A DNA stretch of 64,000 nt from Agrypnia vestita (GCA_016648135.1 JADDOH010011269.1:57699-121698); one strand, 5' to 3'; shown: positions 33,291 through 44,860, numbered from the stretch's first letter. Made by a program: numbers and translations. The notes: generated by a model from the sequence alone, not told the origin.

Positions 33291-34320
33291 CCCTCTGACT
33301 AAATAAAAAAAATTGTGTGGGCTTCTAAGTCTGAAACTTATAGTGCTACGCATTTTCATGCTGAAAACAGTATTTTGTATACTTTATTTTTGTTCAACAG
33401 TAAAAAGTATAATGTAGTGAAAAACAGTATGTTTTTAACAGTAAAGTTGGCAATCCTATCTACAGGTAAACTTCGTCAACGGCGGTCTCCGCTCTACCGC
33501 GTACATTCGCATACCTACTTGGAGAGAGAGTGAGATGTGCTATCTCCCGTCAAGCCACCGTGATGGCTGGGACATAAAATATATGAATGATGCACCAAAA
33601 TGACTTCTTACCAATAAACTTGAAGGTTCCACCGGAATGGATGGTGATGCCTTCCGTCATTCAGGGCTACCACTACCTGCTGCTATCATAAAAAAGCGCT
33701 AGAGCAGATTATGCGCGTGCACGACTTTGTACAACATAAAACGCATCTGAACGCACCCATTACGCCCCATGTAACTAGTTTTTTTGCATTTTTTCAAATA
33801 ACGAACATTTCTTGACTATAAGTATTTAAGTATATAAATTAATTGGTGTAGGTACTTTGCTTAAATAAGTACTGTGTGAACCTATAAGTAACTTATCTTT
33901 CCATATAACCTAGCTACTCACAATTCTTAACAAAATAATTCAGATAATTACATATCGACGTAAATACATCGAACACAGAAGGGAATCCGGATTCCAGAGG
34001 CGAATGCGCTTAACTTCTGATATATCACTAAGTACCTACCTACATGCAGCCCTTAATGGTAAGCTTTTCCATTTTATCCTCAAAAATAGTGAGCCCTTTC
34101 ATACATTAAGTACTCTATGTACCTACCTACATAGACCATGAAGTGAGTGACTCGAAATGATGTAGTGGGATAATTTTGTCACGAGAGCTGCTAAAACAAA
34201 ATAAACCGAAACAGACTGAAAATATTGTAATGTTTTAAAATTATTTGGAAAGTTCTCGACTGCACTAAATTATACCAGAACTAGCAGGAAGGCAATCAGC
34301 TATCGCCGATTGCTTACTGC
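33291..34320. other. Anonymous AT-rich DNA
   Basis: Several GTAGGTACCTAC-like strings typical of lepidopteran DNA; no gene or structured repeat recognised. Confidence 0.5.
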
Positions 34321-34339
34321 TAGGCCCTGCGGGCGGCTA

Positions 34340-34425
34340 TTGTTGCCGCTTCGCGGCCAATTGTGTTTGCTGCGCAGCAAACACAATTGTTTATCTATGC
34401 CTACGTCAGCCGCTTCGCGGCCTAT
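34340..34425. repeat. GC palindrome cluster
   Basis: A perfect 32-bp palindrome (34358-34389, arms CAATTGTGTTTGCTGC) lies between two copies of GCCGCTTCGCGGC (34345-34357 and 34409-34421). Each copy is itself a GCCGC/GCGGC hairpin with a TTC loop. The three structures sit within 80 bp in an otherwise AT-rich area. Confidence 0.85.
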
Positions 34426-35272
34426 TGTATCTGGCAAATTTCCACTTTTAATTACGGGTAGTTGAGATATAATTAAGCCAAAGTATTTATTCAATATTTC
34501 TAACCGATTAATAAGTCAGAGCGGAGTTTGAAAATTAATATTTTGAACATGCTTTATCAATTGTCAAATTAACTCTCTTTGCCATCATATTAAAAAACGT
34601 GGTCCATTTCAAATTCTGAACAATTTTTTTCGTATTTATCAGGATATTTTTGCACTAAATTTAACGTTGTTCTGTATGTCCTCATATTATTAATGTTCTG
34701 GAAAATATAAATTATCACTTCCGAAACACGAAATTCTAACCTGAAAACATGAATATGACAGTTAAATATCATACATAATTATGTACTGCTCCATAATCTA
34801 AAATTCGCGTCTTGATTCATTTCATTCACTATGATATAACATTTTTCTAACTAAAAGTAGCTTTTTAAAGCGATAAATAGTTTAAAGAGAAAACTTAAAT
34901 AGCTGTCATCGCTCCAAAATGGCGACGAACGGCCGAACCGACAGCAGTGACAGCAGCTGGGTTATGGCTGGGTTTACATAACCAAAAAAAGATATGGCGA
35001 AATTTACAAACAACTTTGAAACACAAATATGTATATCAAAAATTAATAAACGTGTATAAATATTAGGTACATTATTTTTATAAGTGACCATTTTTATTTT
35101 ACGTATATAATATTTCTACACATTAAATATTATCTGCATGTATTTTAAAACAATTAATATTTCTCGCTACTTTATACGATTTCGTTATTTGTTTTTGTTT
35201 TACTGGCAACAGAAATTATCCGGAGATAGGCGACATTGGTTAGCGTAATTAATATTATTATATAGATTATAC
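34426..35272. other. Anonymous AT-rich DNA
   Basis: Nothing recognised. TSD copy GATTATAC at 35265-35272 belongs to the hAT-like element that follows. Confidence 0.5.
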
Positions 35273-35826
35273 TAGGGATGGGTCGTCGACGTATTTACCG
35301 TCGACGAAACGAGACCGTCCACGTCCATCCATCGACGAGACGATCAACTAGTTGAATTCGTCAACTAGTTGACGCGTCAACTTCGTTACGCGGACGTCGC
35401 GGACGTTTATCTAAACATCGGGACGATAGTCAACTGTCTACGGTTTGACGCGACGCTGCTCGACGGCACAACCGTTGGTTATTTTTATTACGTTAATTTT
35501 TAAAATTTAAAGAAGTTCGAAGGAATATAGTTTCGGGGAAAGTAAAACCGCTACTTGTGCTTATATGTAAAAAGAAATATTTTATTATTTATTTGTTTAT
35601 AGGCTTTTACATATTGTTTTATATACTTCTTTCTATAGATAATAAAGAAAGAAGTAGGTATACACAACAATATCAGGTGTAAGCAGTAAAATATAAATAT
35701 AAACTACATATATAAGCAGTGAAAGTATCGGGTATAAGCATTAAAATATGAGTATAAAAATTAAAAATATAAAGTACAAAGCAATGTGTGAATAAAAAAA
35801 TATATTAGATACACATTATTACATGT

Positions 35827-35905
35827 GTACAGGGTTATTTGTAAAACAATAATAACCTAGCAGGACTATATTCCTGCCTTGATTATGAGTATTATTTTTT
35901 GTAAA
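35827..35905 (+). repeat. Interspersed repeat nested in hAT-like element
   Basis: ACAGGGTTATTTGTAAAAC to GGACTATATTCCTGCCTTGA matches 21010-21070. Confidence 0.7.
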
Positions 35906-36164
35906 ACGTTGGACTATCACTACACTAACTCAAATCGATTACGAAAAAATCATTCGTTTCAATACAAGTTAAATAAAATTATAAAAACCTTTACATTTAT
36001 TTATTATCTATAAATTTATAAATAAATACATAATTTAAAAATACTTTACATTTGAGATGTTATCTAGAAATTTATTGAAGAATACATCTTTCAAAGTCAG
36101 ACTTTCACTTTGTGGTGACATTATTAATAAATAAATATATCTGTATTATTTGTCAACTTTAGTT

Positions 36165-36240
36165 TAAGGCTCAATTTGAGAAAAGGAACATTGTTCCCGA
36201 AACATGTAAAAAACCAATAAAAAGTGGTGTAAAAAAAATT
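36165..36240 (+). ncRNA. Hammerhead-like remnant, family 5
   Basis: A GGAAC-ATT-GTTCC hairpin is followed by CGAAACATGT, whose ACATGT is a loopless palindromic stem III candidate, then AATAAAAAGTGGT. The upstream CTGANGA box is worn to TTGAGAA. Homologous to 60470-60540, where the box is intact. Confidence 0.4.
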
Positions 36241-37041
36241 ATAATAGATTTATTTTTTATCTACAAAGTTGAAAATAGGGAATTTATAATAAAAATTAAT
36301 TAAACCTAAATTCAAGATTATATTACATATACAATAATTAATGTTGGACTCCTGAATAAGGACCATAGTTAGGTATAGAAATTTTTATTCCCTACAAGTT
36401 TGTTTATCATTTATATGCTAAAGTTGAAAAGTAAGGAAATAACACAATAATTAAATTTTAGCATCCCTTTTCAGGTAAATATATAAGAAGTCGAGATCGA
36501 TCGAATAAAATATTGATTTTAGAAAAATATCTAGCCGGCCTATTAATTAATAATAGTTCAATAAAAAATAAAATAATTAAACAGAATTGTTTTATTTTAT
36601 ACGGCGTAAAATTGGGAATTCACCGAATCGTCGCACGTGACATCACAAAAAATCAAGTAAAAAATAATAGATAATAGCTTATTTAAGCCTATCTCGCGCT
36701 ACGCATGTATTCAAATTTCAAACCTCTAGTCATAGTTTGTGTACACAGATCTGCACTCTATGGTAGTGTACTTTAGAGTTGAAATGAAATTACCCGTCGA
36801 GCCGTCTATGACGTCTATGGCATCTACAAGTCGACAGCGAGAGAAATAAACGGAGACGTTTTGTCTTGCTCTCGCTCGTTGCTTTGCATTGCGTTAATCT
36901 CGAATCGTCCACCGACCACGGCGTCCGCTGTCCACCGTCTACGAATTCAACTAGTCCATGCGATAAACGTAAACGGTCGACGCGTCGATGCAACGTCAAC
37001 GGTTGATTTCAACTAGTCCGTCCATTCAACGCCCATCCCTA

Positions 37042-37528
37042 GATTATACTGTGAACCGTGCGAAAGACAAAGTGATGAATATAAAGAGTTCTCACTTGCA
37101 CAACATTTAAGCAGTGAATTTGTGCGATAAAAACTGTAAAAATAAGGTGTGCTTGGAATGAAAGAATTTTAATATATTTTACTAAAATTTCGAGGAAGAT
37201 TATTAATTATTTTCGGTATCACATATTTTAATTTCCTTTGACCATATTATTATTTACCTTTGGTATTAGTACCTAGTCCTTCGTATGTCGTAAATCTAGT
37301 ACCAAATTTATATAGCAATCGATGTTTATACTTATCATCTTCAAGATATAAGTTACAGGTACTTGTTAAAAATTAATATCACAAGATAGTGTTAATTGAC
37401 AGAGAGCTTTGCTTCTTGAAGAGTTCAGAAATATCTTTTGTTGTACATTCAGATGATTTATTAATTATTTTTATTGCCGAGTTTTGAATAATTTGTATTT
37501 TTAATCAAGGTATTTAAAATATTTTAAA
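37042..37528. other. Anonymous AT-rich DNA
   Basis: Positions 37225-37310 share TCCTTTGACCATAT and GTAAATCTAGTACCA with 52125-52205; otherwise nothing recognised. Confidence 0.5.
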
Positions 37529-37818
37529 CTTGCTGTGCCCGCGCGAAAAATATTTAAATATCTCTTACCGTTAAGCCAGCGTTCGCAAAAAAACGCATCG
37601 CTCAACTTTTCTTTTAGATTTTTTCGTCAACTTTTGTTGTTAAATAGGTCACCACGAAAAGCTGTTTTATTTTAATGGGATAATTATAACCAATGTTCAC
37701 CTTGAAGGTCCATTCTAAATATTGGTTAAAGAATTTTTGAAATCGAATGAATAGTTTCGGAGATTAACTCATACTTCCAAATTTACAAAGTTTACCTCTT
37801 TATATATTAGTAAAGATA
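37529..37818 (-). mobile_element. Helitron-like element, minus orientation, worn
   Basis: Read on the minus strand it begins near ATCTTTACTAATATATAAAG and ends GCGCGGGCACAGCAAG, the CTAG-type terminus with one change and the same GC end as the element at 11578-11978. AATGAATAGTTTCGGAGATT and the ATTAGTA end are familiar from lepidopteran repeats of this class. No coding capacity. Confidence 0.6.
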
Positions 37819-38570
37819 AATAAAACTCAGCAATATACGTAGATATCATTTTTCAAAACGCCTTTTTCAAAATGCATTATTTTTTATTTCCAATGCTTAT
37901 GCATACTTTAATACATATGCATGAAAATAATAAAATTTTTACTTTCCGGATTCCTATTTCGTTTGACCCTTTGAAGCAGAGTGCTGGCCATCTCGAAAAG
38001 GGCCGAGGAATTCAACATAATTATTTGTGAAATATGTTCCAACAGCGCTGGTCCGGCTCTCGGTATGCCAACCGTATCCTGGGACGTTACGGCTTCCATA
38101 TAAACACATTCTGCACGGGATGGAGTCTGTAAAAATCCTATTCTTTGCATCAGGAGGTCAGCATGCTACCATCGCCAGCAGCAGGGTAACCATTCTCTGA
38201 TTATTTGATAAAAAATTATTAAGTGTTACAACGGAAAAAAATATATAAATGGATCAGGTCTCCTCTCTGCATTGGCAGAAAAGATTTTAGCAAAAAATAA
38301 AAAAAATGTGTGAGTGATCTTATCGACGATTTTTTCCATAACCTTTTTTCCAATATACACGCAAGGAGCTCTTATCGATTCTTTTTTCCAATTTTTTTTT
38401 CCAATATACACGTAAGATTTTTTCCAATATAATACAAGACCGGTAGGGCAATGGAACCTAGGAAGGCGGAAACTAATATGGAGTGACAATGTATTCAAAA
38501 ACAGAATATAGATATCTCATTACCTACGGCGACATCTGTACTGGTTTATGGGAATGACAAATATCAACCA
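37819..38570. other. Anonymous DNA
   Basis: CCAATATACACG repeats three times within 38345-38430. A slightly GC-richer part at 37950-38190 has no known coding match. Confidence 0.45.
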
Positions 38571-38574
38571 CCAG

Positions 38575-38832
38575 ATGGCGGTAGACAGCTGAGATGATAC
38601 GGGCACAAGACGAAGACTGCCAGACCACACGGTGAAGCAGAAAATATCTATGGAGCTTCATCGATAGTCATCCAGAGGAAGACCAAATAACTCCTAGATG
38701 ACTTAATACTCCAAAATCTTACAGAGAAACGGCCCAGATGAGAGCGACACTAAGAACCGAAGAAGATATAGCCTAAGAACGAGAAGAGCCGACCCCAACA
38801 GCCTACCTAAGCAATGAGTTGGGACAAAAAAA
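38575..38832 (+). mobile_element. RTE-like LINE 3' fragment, second copy
   Basis: CAGACCACACGGTGAAGCAG, GGAGCTTCATCGA, CATCCAGAG and GAGAAGAGCCGACCCCAACA occur in the same order as at 8890-9090. No intact frame. Confidence 0.75.
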
Positions 38833-38866
38833 TGAAGGTGGCGGTGGTAACATACAACCTACATAT

Positions 38867-39472
38867 GAAACAAGGTGCACAAATTAAACAAATATACAAC
38901 TTCCAAACATTTGATAGATGTGGCATTGGAATTGGTGAACGTTATACCTATAGTTTAAAGTGATCATTTTAGCCTGCCGTACAATAGGTCATTAGCCCGA
39001 TGGACACCCAAACAGATTTCCGTACCTACTTTCCCATATAAGAAATCGTCATGATCGTAGAATAATGGCGGATGTGCAAAAAATTCCATATTGACTTTTT
39101 TGGATCTTTAAAAAGTGAAAAAAGAAGCCATCTAATGGTATATAAAAAGTACATTTTTTCTCATCAATTTAACCGTCGTTATACGAAGTCGGTATAATGA
39201 TGGTTCTGATTTGCGATCGTAGAACAATGCAGCATATGTAAAAACCTCGTTGTACTGCGCTGACTATATTTGAGGTTTGAAAGATATCAACTTTAAATAA
39301 CTAACCCAAGTTTCAAAGGAAAATCTTTTGTAGTTATTGAGCTATGACATAAAGTGTTTAAATAAAACTTCAAACTGCTCTCTTGAAAACTTGAGAAAAA
39401 TCACATGCACATTCTATGATTATGACGAAACATGCGTCTTTATGAGACATCTATAATATTTCTTGGAGATTC
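38867..39472 (+). mobile_element. Long-TIR MITE family, copy c, interrupted
   Basis: The family core (GGTGAACGTTATACC, AAAGTGATCATTTTAGCCTG, CCTACTTTCCCATATAAG) runs to 39046 and resumes at 39428 with ATGCGTCTTTATGAGACATC. The gap is filled by another inverted-repeat element. Confidence 0.75.
39047..39427. mobile_element. 381-bp MITE nested in copy c
   Basis: It starts CGTCATGATCGTAGAAT and ends ATTCTATGATTATGACG, which are inverted with two mismatches in 17. An internal copy of GCGATCGTAGAACAATG lies near 39214. It has no coding capacity and splits the older MITE cleanly. Confidence 0.8.
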
Positions 39473-39719
39473 AGCACTAGAGAAAGCTGGTCCAAGACGC
39501 AAGATTAGGTGGGGGAAGACCATCAGGGGTTGTAGAGTCAAAAATGACGAAGATGATGACCTAACTCAATTTTGTTCCGTTACTTCTTGCGTCAGAGCTT
39601 ACAACTATTCGCACGTGTCCACACATTTTGAATTGAATTTATAATGACACAGAGCGAGCGATTAAAGGTTAAGGTTAACTGGTCAACCTAAAGTCATCAT
39701 AAATTATCAAGTACAGTTA

Positions 39720-40328
39720 CACAGCTGTAGTTTACCAAATAGATGCAACTGTATTTGTCTTGAATAAGCATGTGATATAAAATACCTAGGAATTATAATT
39801 GACAACAAACTCAGTTGGCAGGGACACATACAAGATCTCTCTAATATGGTTAGGAAAATGGGATACATGTATAGAAGTCTGAGAAATGTGGTAGATATTG
39901 TATCCCTCAGGTCTATATATTGTTCCATCACTCAATCCCTATTATCCTATGGCATAATTGGATGGGGAGGGTGTGTCAGATTAGTCATGGATTCGCTGAA
40001 AAAATCACAAAAATGCATCATGAGTATAATCACCAAGAAATCGAGAATGTTTCCCTCAGATGATTTGTTTGGAATGTTTAACGTTCTTGACCCGAGACAA
40101 TTTTACCTTAAAACCATATGTATAAAATTCCACAAGGACAAGGTAAATTTTAATCGTACACAACAAACACGGGTTACAAGGCTGGCAAATACAATTAGTT
40201 TCGAGGTACCTAAAGGAAAACGTATTTTGAGCAAAGATAATTTAATTTCACTGCCCCGCTTATTTTTAACAAGTTATCTAATGAAACTAAATAAATTACT
40301 CTATACAAACCTTTTAAACATCATATAA
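39720..40328 (+). pseudogene. LINE reverse transcriptase C-terminus
   Basis: In frame with the 160-codon ORF, upstream codons from 39780 read KYLGIIIDNKLSWQGHIQ, the conserved block just after the YxDD region in Jockey/CR1-type reverse transcriptases. Then come MVRKMGYMYRSLRNVV and the thumb/C-terminal segment with the motif LLSYGIIGWGG (usually L-x-YG-x2-xWG). A stop at 39765 blocks the frame upstream. The catalytic palm is absent, so it cannot act as a polymerase. Confidence 0.85.
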
Positions 40329-40707
40329 TATTACTAAGTTTATAAAAATATCAGGTAGAAGGTATGTTGAAAAAGTGATCCGCCCTTGACCTTTGAATTG
40401 GCAAAAACTGATTTATATAATTTAAAGTATACTTTAATATAATATTTATTTTTGTAACTACTTAAATTCTTATCTTAATTACGTTTGTATATTTTCTTTT
40501 CTTTTATATTTAGGTATTCCCATGATTTACTTTATTATTATTGATCTTATTTCATTCTTATGCTTATACTTCCTTTAATTGTCATTAGTTAATACTACAT
40601 AAATATCATATGAGAATATCTGCAACAGAACAGGTTTTTACCTAGTTATTAGTAACTTATATTAACAAATGTAAAAAAACAACAAAAATAAACAAACAAA
40701 CAAATAA
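39720..40707 (+). mobile_element. 5'-truncated Jockey-like LINE
   Basis: This contains the C-terminal part of an ORF2 reverse transcriptase, a ~340-bp 3' untranslated region and a tail of A-rich repeats (ACAAACAAACAAATAA) near 40690-40707. The truncated left edge is about 39700-39720. Confidence 0.75.
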
Positions 40708-40729
40708 TCAAATATAATTGAATTTTTTT

Positions 40730-41120
40730 ATTCCTTGTGGGTCTTTCGGCAGCCCCTCCCCAGGTTCCGATGTTATTTTTGGAGCTTTAGGGCGCCAAAC
40801 ATTGACGCGGGGACGTACTAATTGAATTCTGTTATTACGATGAAAGATTACCTACATTACGGTGACCCTGTTCGGTTTTGAAATTCCCGGCAAAGGCAAC
40901 AAATGCAATGCACTTAAAGGCAACTGCACTGTTATTGCAGGCGGAATTAGATCGAATGTAAACACAATTGGGTTTCCGTGGGTAATGGCAGTCGCTATCC
41001 GATGGCATTCAGATGCAAACGGTAAAAAGCGGACGGGGACATGAATTCTTATTCGAGCTGAGTGAAACAAATTGCTCGATTTGCATGCCGGAAATAACAT
41101 ATTGTAATTTAACGTAACTT
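40730..41120. other. GC-richer island
   Basis: Unique in the window, with fewer A/T runs than its flanks. Short ORFs on both strands (40852-41100) match nothing known. A candidate conserved non-coding element. Confidence 0.3.
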
Positions 41121-41659
41121 AAAATACAACCGAGGTAAATCGGTATTCTATTTTCGATTGGATAGCATTCTGATTAAAAAATTTGGGGTAGGTATATCCT
41201 TTGTTCGCTTCATTCGTTTCAAGACCTAACTGACATACAAGAAGTACTCAAAAATAATATAACACATAATATAACTCGTCAAAAATAATATAACACATAC
41301 GCGAATACATAGTTACCAGCTATCGAGTATATAATTAAAAACATATTTTTTAGGCGAGAGACACAGCTAAAGTATGTCCCCTCTCGCGTATATTGTATTT
41401 GCGACACATTTATAATGTATTTATTTATATATAAAGTATTTATTCTTATATGTGGAGTATAAAAGCAAAGGCAGCAATATACAAAAAATGAAAAAAATGT
41501 TTTTTTTGCAGTCACCGAGGATCACTGATTTAAAATGTACTCAATTCTAAATTTTATGTATCTATCCCTTTAAAAATGATGTTTCCTATAAATTTATGTG
41601 CTACGTTTTCCATAAAATCTCGAATTCAGAACATTATAAATTAAGAATCCTCGATAACT

Positions 41660-42216
41660 AATCAATCAGCTCGAAAGAATACAGCGCAAACTATGTAAAT
41701 GCATCGCCTATCGTACACGATCACCAGGAGATATTGAGACCGTACATAACAGATTTAGAATCAGCAAACTAATCACTCGAAGACAATTGTCTGATCTGAC
41801 CTTCTTCTACAAATCTGTCAACGGACAGATAGACTCGCCCGAGATCCTGGAACAATTTGGCATTATCACTGCTAGGCCGGATCTAAGAGTGCGTAGATTG
41901 TTAGAAACCACTAAATCCACAAAAAGTTACGTGTACAATGGCCCAAGAAATAGGATTGCCAATCTGGTGAATAGCCACTGTGTTGATATCAACTTCTTCG
42001 ATGAATCATACGTCTCATTCTCATCAGCGGCAAAAAGATTGTTATCACAGTATTAAAATTACCCTCAACACTATATGATTATACCATGTTGTTACTATGC
42101 TAGTATTGTTTTTTTATATATGTGCAATTTTTCTAATCCATTCATTTAAGTCTATTATTTTTGTAAAATCAATGTATATAGCCGATTGGCGTATGAATAA
42201 ATAAATAAATAAATAA
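41660..42216 (+). mobile_element. 557-bp 5'-truncated LINE with target duplication
   Basis: ATAACT occurs at 41654-41659 and 42217-42222, flanking the insert. The insert ends in an (AAAT)n tail at 42196-42216, which is typical of target-primed reverse transcription. Confidence 0.85.
41661..42056 (+). pseudogene. LINE ORF2 C-terminal fragment
   Basis: The frame is open for 131 codons. It reads INQLERIQRKLCKCIAYRTR, then HNRFRISKLITRRQLSDLTF and SPEILEQFGI, ending with a natural stop at 42054. LERIQRKF-like and IDxPEILxxxxFxVP-like blocks mark the extreme C-terminus of Jockey/CR1-group ORF2. A homologous piece on the other strand lies at 47011-47340. It is cut at the 5' end by incomplete reverse transcription, not by mutation. 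Confidence 0.85.
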
Positions 42217-42265
42217 ATAACTGCAGTAATTTTTTTTGGATATTTGCTTTTATACCCCACATATA

Positions 42266-42360
42266 ATGTATTTATTCTTGTATCATGTATTTATTCTTGT
42301 ATCATGTATTTATTCTTGTATCATGTATTTATTCTTGAATAATGTATTTATTCTTGTATA
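42266..42360 (+). repeat. Tandem array, five copies of a 19-bp unit
   Basis: ATGTATTTATTCTTGTATC starts at 42266, 42285, 42304, 42323 and 42342; the fourth unit has GAATA for GTATC. Confidence 0.92.
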
Positions 42361-43108
42361 ATTAAATCCCCTAGTAAATAAATGTGGCAAAATCTAGGCC
42401 GAGTCTTTTCAATTAAGAACATCTATTGTAATAAAGTATGAATTATTTACTAATAAATTATACTTATTTAGAGTATTTAGTTTGACGTTTTCAAAAGAGT
42501 TTAAAAATTACAAGCTCGTAGTATTTTTTTAAAAGGGTCAACGTATGCTGTTATTCTTGTTTATTTTCTATTTGCTGATATAGTTTTCCAAATACGATTG
42601 TGATCAAATCCATAATGTTTTGCTATGGTGATTAAATTATGTACTTACTATTTCATTTTCTGTTTTTTATACAAAATATTGCATTCCGGTACGCATTGGG
42701 TACCTACTGTATTTATTGCTAAACTACATTTTTATCCATTGATTCTAGTTTCTAATGTTCTAGTTGGCAATTCTGTTTGTGCTATATACTTAGAATTGGC
42801 TAAATCTTTTTGTACATCATACACTCTGTTTTTCTTCTACCACAGCTTTTCGAACTCCAAATTAAAAAAAAAAAGGTTACTTAAGTTTTCGTGTTAAAGG
42901 TTATATTGCTTTAGCATACACAAAAAGTCGCGTGATATATTGTATACCTCGTGTCGGAACATTGCATGTAATAAGTCAAATTATTGCCTTTAGGGTTTTG
43001 CGCATGTTATAGTTTTCGCTACCTACCACTGGAATTTACGGTAGACCAGTGAAAGGAGATCGGTGTGATGGCAAAGGTTTCTTTAAATAAGATATAAGTA
43101 CTTACTGT
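42361..43108. other. Anonymous AT-rich DNA
   Basis: A 90-codon ORF at 42625-42897 is AT-rich and of no known family. Confidence 0.5.
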
Positions 43109-43545
43109 TTTCAATTAATGTATATTATAGATGTCTCACAGAGACGAAACTGTAGTTTTTTATGGGAAAGTAGGTATAGAAGTCTTTTTGGGTGAACATA
43201 GGACTTATGACCTATTTTGGTTAGTAGTTGGCTTAAGTGATTACTTTACACAATGTAACATTCGCCATTTCCACCCATGATAAAATATACCATGCCTACT
43301 AATTTTTGGAAGTCGTATATATTTGAATTACATGCCACACTTCATATATGCATTGTAACAACCTTTCCATGCGGCCTGTACAAAGCCATTTTCATTCCCC
43401 TAAATCCCCACAGATGTCGTTAATGTCACTAATGAGAAAATCTACAATTGATTTTATGGAATTTTTGAAAGCAATATACTTATTCTGTGTAATGAAATTC
43501 ATTCTGAAAGATTTGAACAAACTCAAAATATTCTGACTTACTGTT
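43109..43545 (-). mobile_element. Long-TIR MITE family, copy d
   Basis: On the minus strand the markers GGAAATGGCGAATGTTACAT, AATCACTTAAGCC and TTTCGTCTCTGTGAGACATC appear in family order. The plus-strand phrase TCTGAAAGATTTGAACAAAC at 43503-43522 is the shared outer arm on the far side. Confidence 0.7.
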
Positions 43546-43794
43546 TTGTTTTATTTGCAAGAACTATTTCAAATTGATCTACTTAAATATTTCACTAATT
43601 CCATGACCTAATCTGACGGTTGAGAATTTTGCTACATAGTACATTGCAGAAGAGAACCGATGCAATGTATTTAGCTTGCCAAAGCAAGGAACTGGAATTG
43701 ATTTGCTATTGGCGTGACTTCCCGTCGTGCTTTGTCCATAGATTGCCGACCAATCTGTTGAAATGCAAAGAGGTCCTGTAAAAATATGTGTACT

Positions 43795-43965
43795 GTTCTG
43801 AGTTTGTATTGCAGTGCGGAAGTTTCACCGTGTAGATTGGCATTTTAAAATGCTAAGGCGGTCTCCTCGCTATGCCGCTTACGAAGCAAAGACTCTCGTG
43901 CGGCGCGGCGAGGAGTCCGCACAAACCACTTCACTGTTTCAGGGGTGCTATAAGAATCAAAATAA
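43795..43965 (+). repeat. Dispersed repeat, CGCACAAACCACTTCACTGT family
   Basis: TTTTAAAATGCTAAGGCGGT, TCGCTATGCCG and CCGCACAAACCACTTCACTG parallel blocks at 4900-4990 and 4625-4685. A 70-codon ORF here is accidental. Confidence 0.5.
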
Positions 43966-44085
43966 CATTTTTGACCTGAGTAGGGCTGTCTGTCTGGGCA
44001 GTCTACCAGAGAGTTGCCTATTTTGAATAGAAAAATGACGTCGTCAATAATGAATTGAATTGGTTAAGAAAAATTCCTGGTCACA

Positions 44086-44262
44086 TTGCTTGATTGACGG
44101 ATAATCGTTGGACGAATTCAGTTTTTCAATGGCGTACGCGAGGAATCAAAAGTCCCTAAATCCTGCTGCATTTCAGAAAAATATGGATAGAGAAATATGG
44201 AACACTGGGGAGGCCTTTATTCTGCAGTGGATAGAAAACGATTGATAACGATGATGACTTTA
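44086..44262 (+). mobile_element. RTE-type LINE 3' end fragment
   Basis: Frames read LTDNRWTNSVFQWRTRG and RNMEHWGGLYSAVDRKRL followed by a GAT-rich tail (AACGATGATGAC). This resembles the ends of RTE-type LINE proteins with their simple-repeat tails. Stops and a frame change show it is dead. Confidence 0.6.
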
Positions 44263-44611
44263 ATTTTATGTATCAATGACGATGATTTGTGTAATTTGTA
44301 TGTTTAAATATTTAAATATTTTAAACGTAATTTTTAGTTTTTACACGCTTTTATTTTAATCAATATTCTTTTGATCATCAAACGCTCTAAAAGTGGCAGA
44401 GAAACGTATTCCTTATGGCAATATAATAATCATTAATTTATTGTATAAAAAAATAAAATATAGGTAGGTATCATTAACAGTTGCGAAATCTATGTATACT
44501 AACTTGTAAATGAAAAAAATAATATCATGATGATAAAACAATGATAAAAACAATCTTGATTCGAACTATATATAGAATTTTCAAAAAAAAAATGATAATG
44601 TGTGGATTCTT

Positions 44612-44860
44612 ACGATGGAATTGGTGAACGTTGCATTGTGTAGAGTGATCACTTAAGTCAGCTCATACAGGTTGTAATCCCTGAGCCATCGTATAAGAGA
44701 CTTCCATCCACTTTTCTCATATACAAAAAGCTTCGTCTCTGTGAGACTTCTATAATTTATCCTTAATTAATTAATCATCCCTCTGGGGACCAAATCCAGT
44801 AGCTGTGTTCTTAGAGCATATTGTCATGTAAAAATATTGTTAAAAATTAATTTTATGTTA
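44612..44860 (+). mobile_element. Long-TIR MITE family, copy e
   Basis: GGAATTGGTGAACGTTGCAT, GAGTGATCACTTAAGTCAGC and CTTCGTCTCTGTGAGACTTC, then the terminal TTAATTAATTAATCAT and the outer flank GGACCAAATCCAGTAGCTG. Confidence 0.75.

Larger units (their letters stand above)
35273..37041. mobile_element. Non-autonomous hAT-like element with exact 8-bp TSD
   Basis: The 1,769-bp element starts TAGGGATGGG and ends CCCATCCCTA, and is flanked on both sides by GATTATAC (35265-35272 and 37042-37049). An 8-bp duplication and a YARNG-type terminus identify the hAT superfamily. Both ends carry dense subterminal words (GTCGACG, CAACTAGTTGA, ACGCGTC) at 35277-35470 and 36790-37030. No transposase is encoded. 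The interior includes a copy of the GGACTATATTCCTGCC repeat (35827-35905) and a hammerhead-like remnant (36170-36240), so it has either captured or been invaded by other repeats. Confidence 0.92.
41445..42265. mobile_element. MITE, GTATAAAAGCAAA family, copy 2, split by a LINE
   Basis: The left end GAGTATAAAAGCAAAGGCAG and the right end GCTTTTATACCCCACATAT are inverted, as in the copy at 5425-5685. Between them AATCCTCGATAACT and CTGCAGTAATTTT are interrupted by a LINE fragment at 41660-42216. Confidence 0.8.

Noticed and set aside
36790..36999. 69-codon minus ORF near the hAT right end
   Set aside because: It is made of the subterminal GTCGAC-type repeats and is not a gene.
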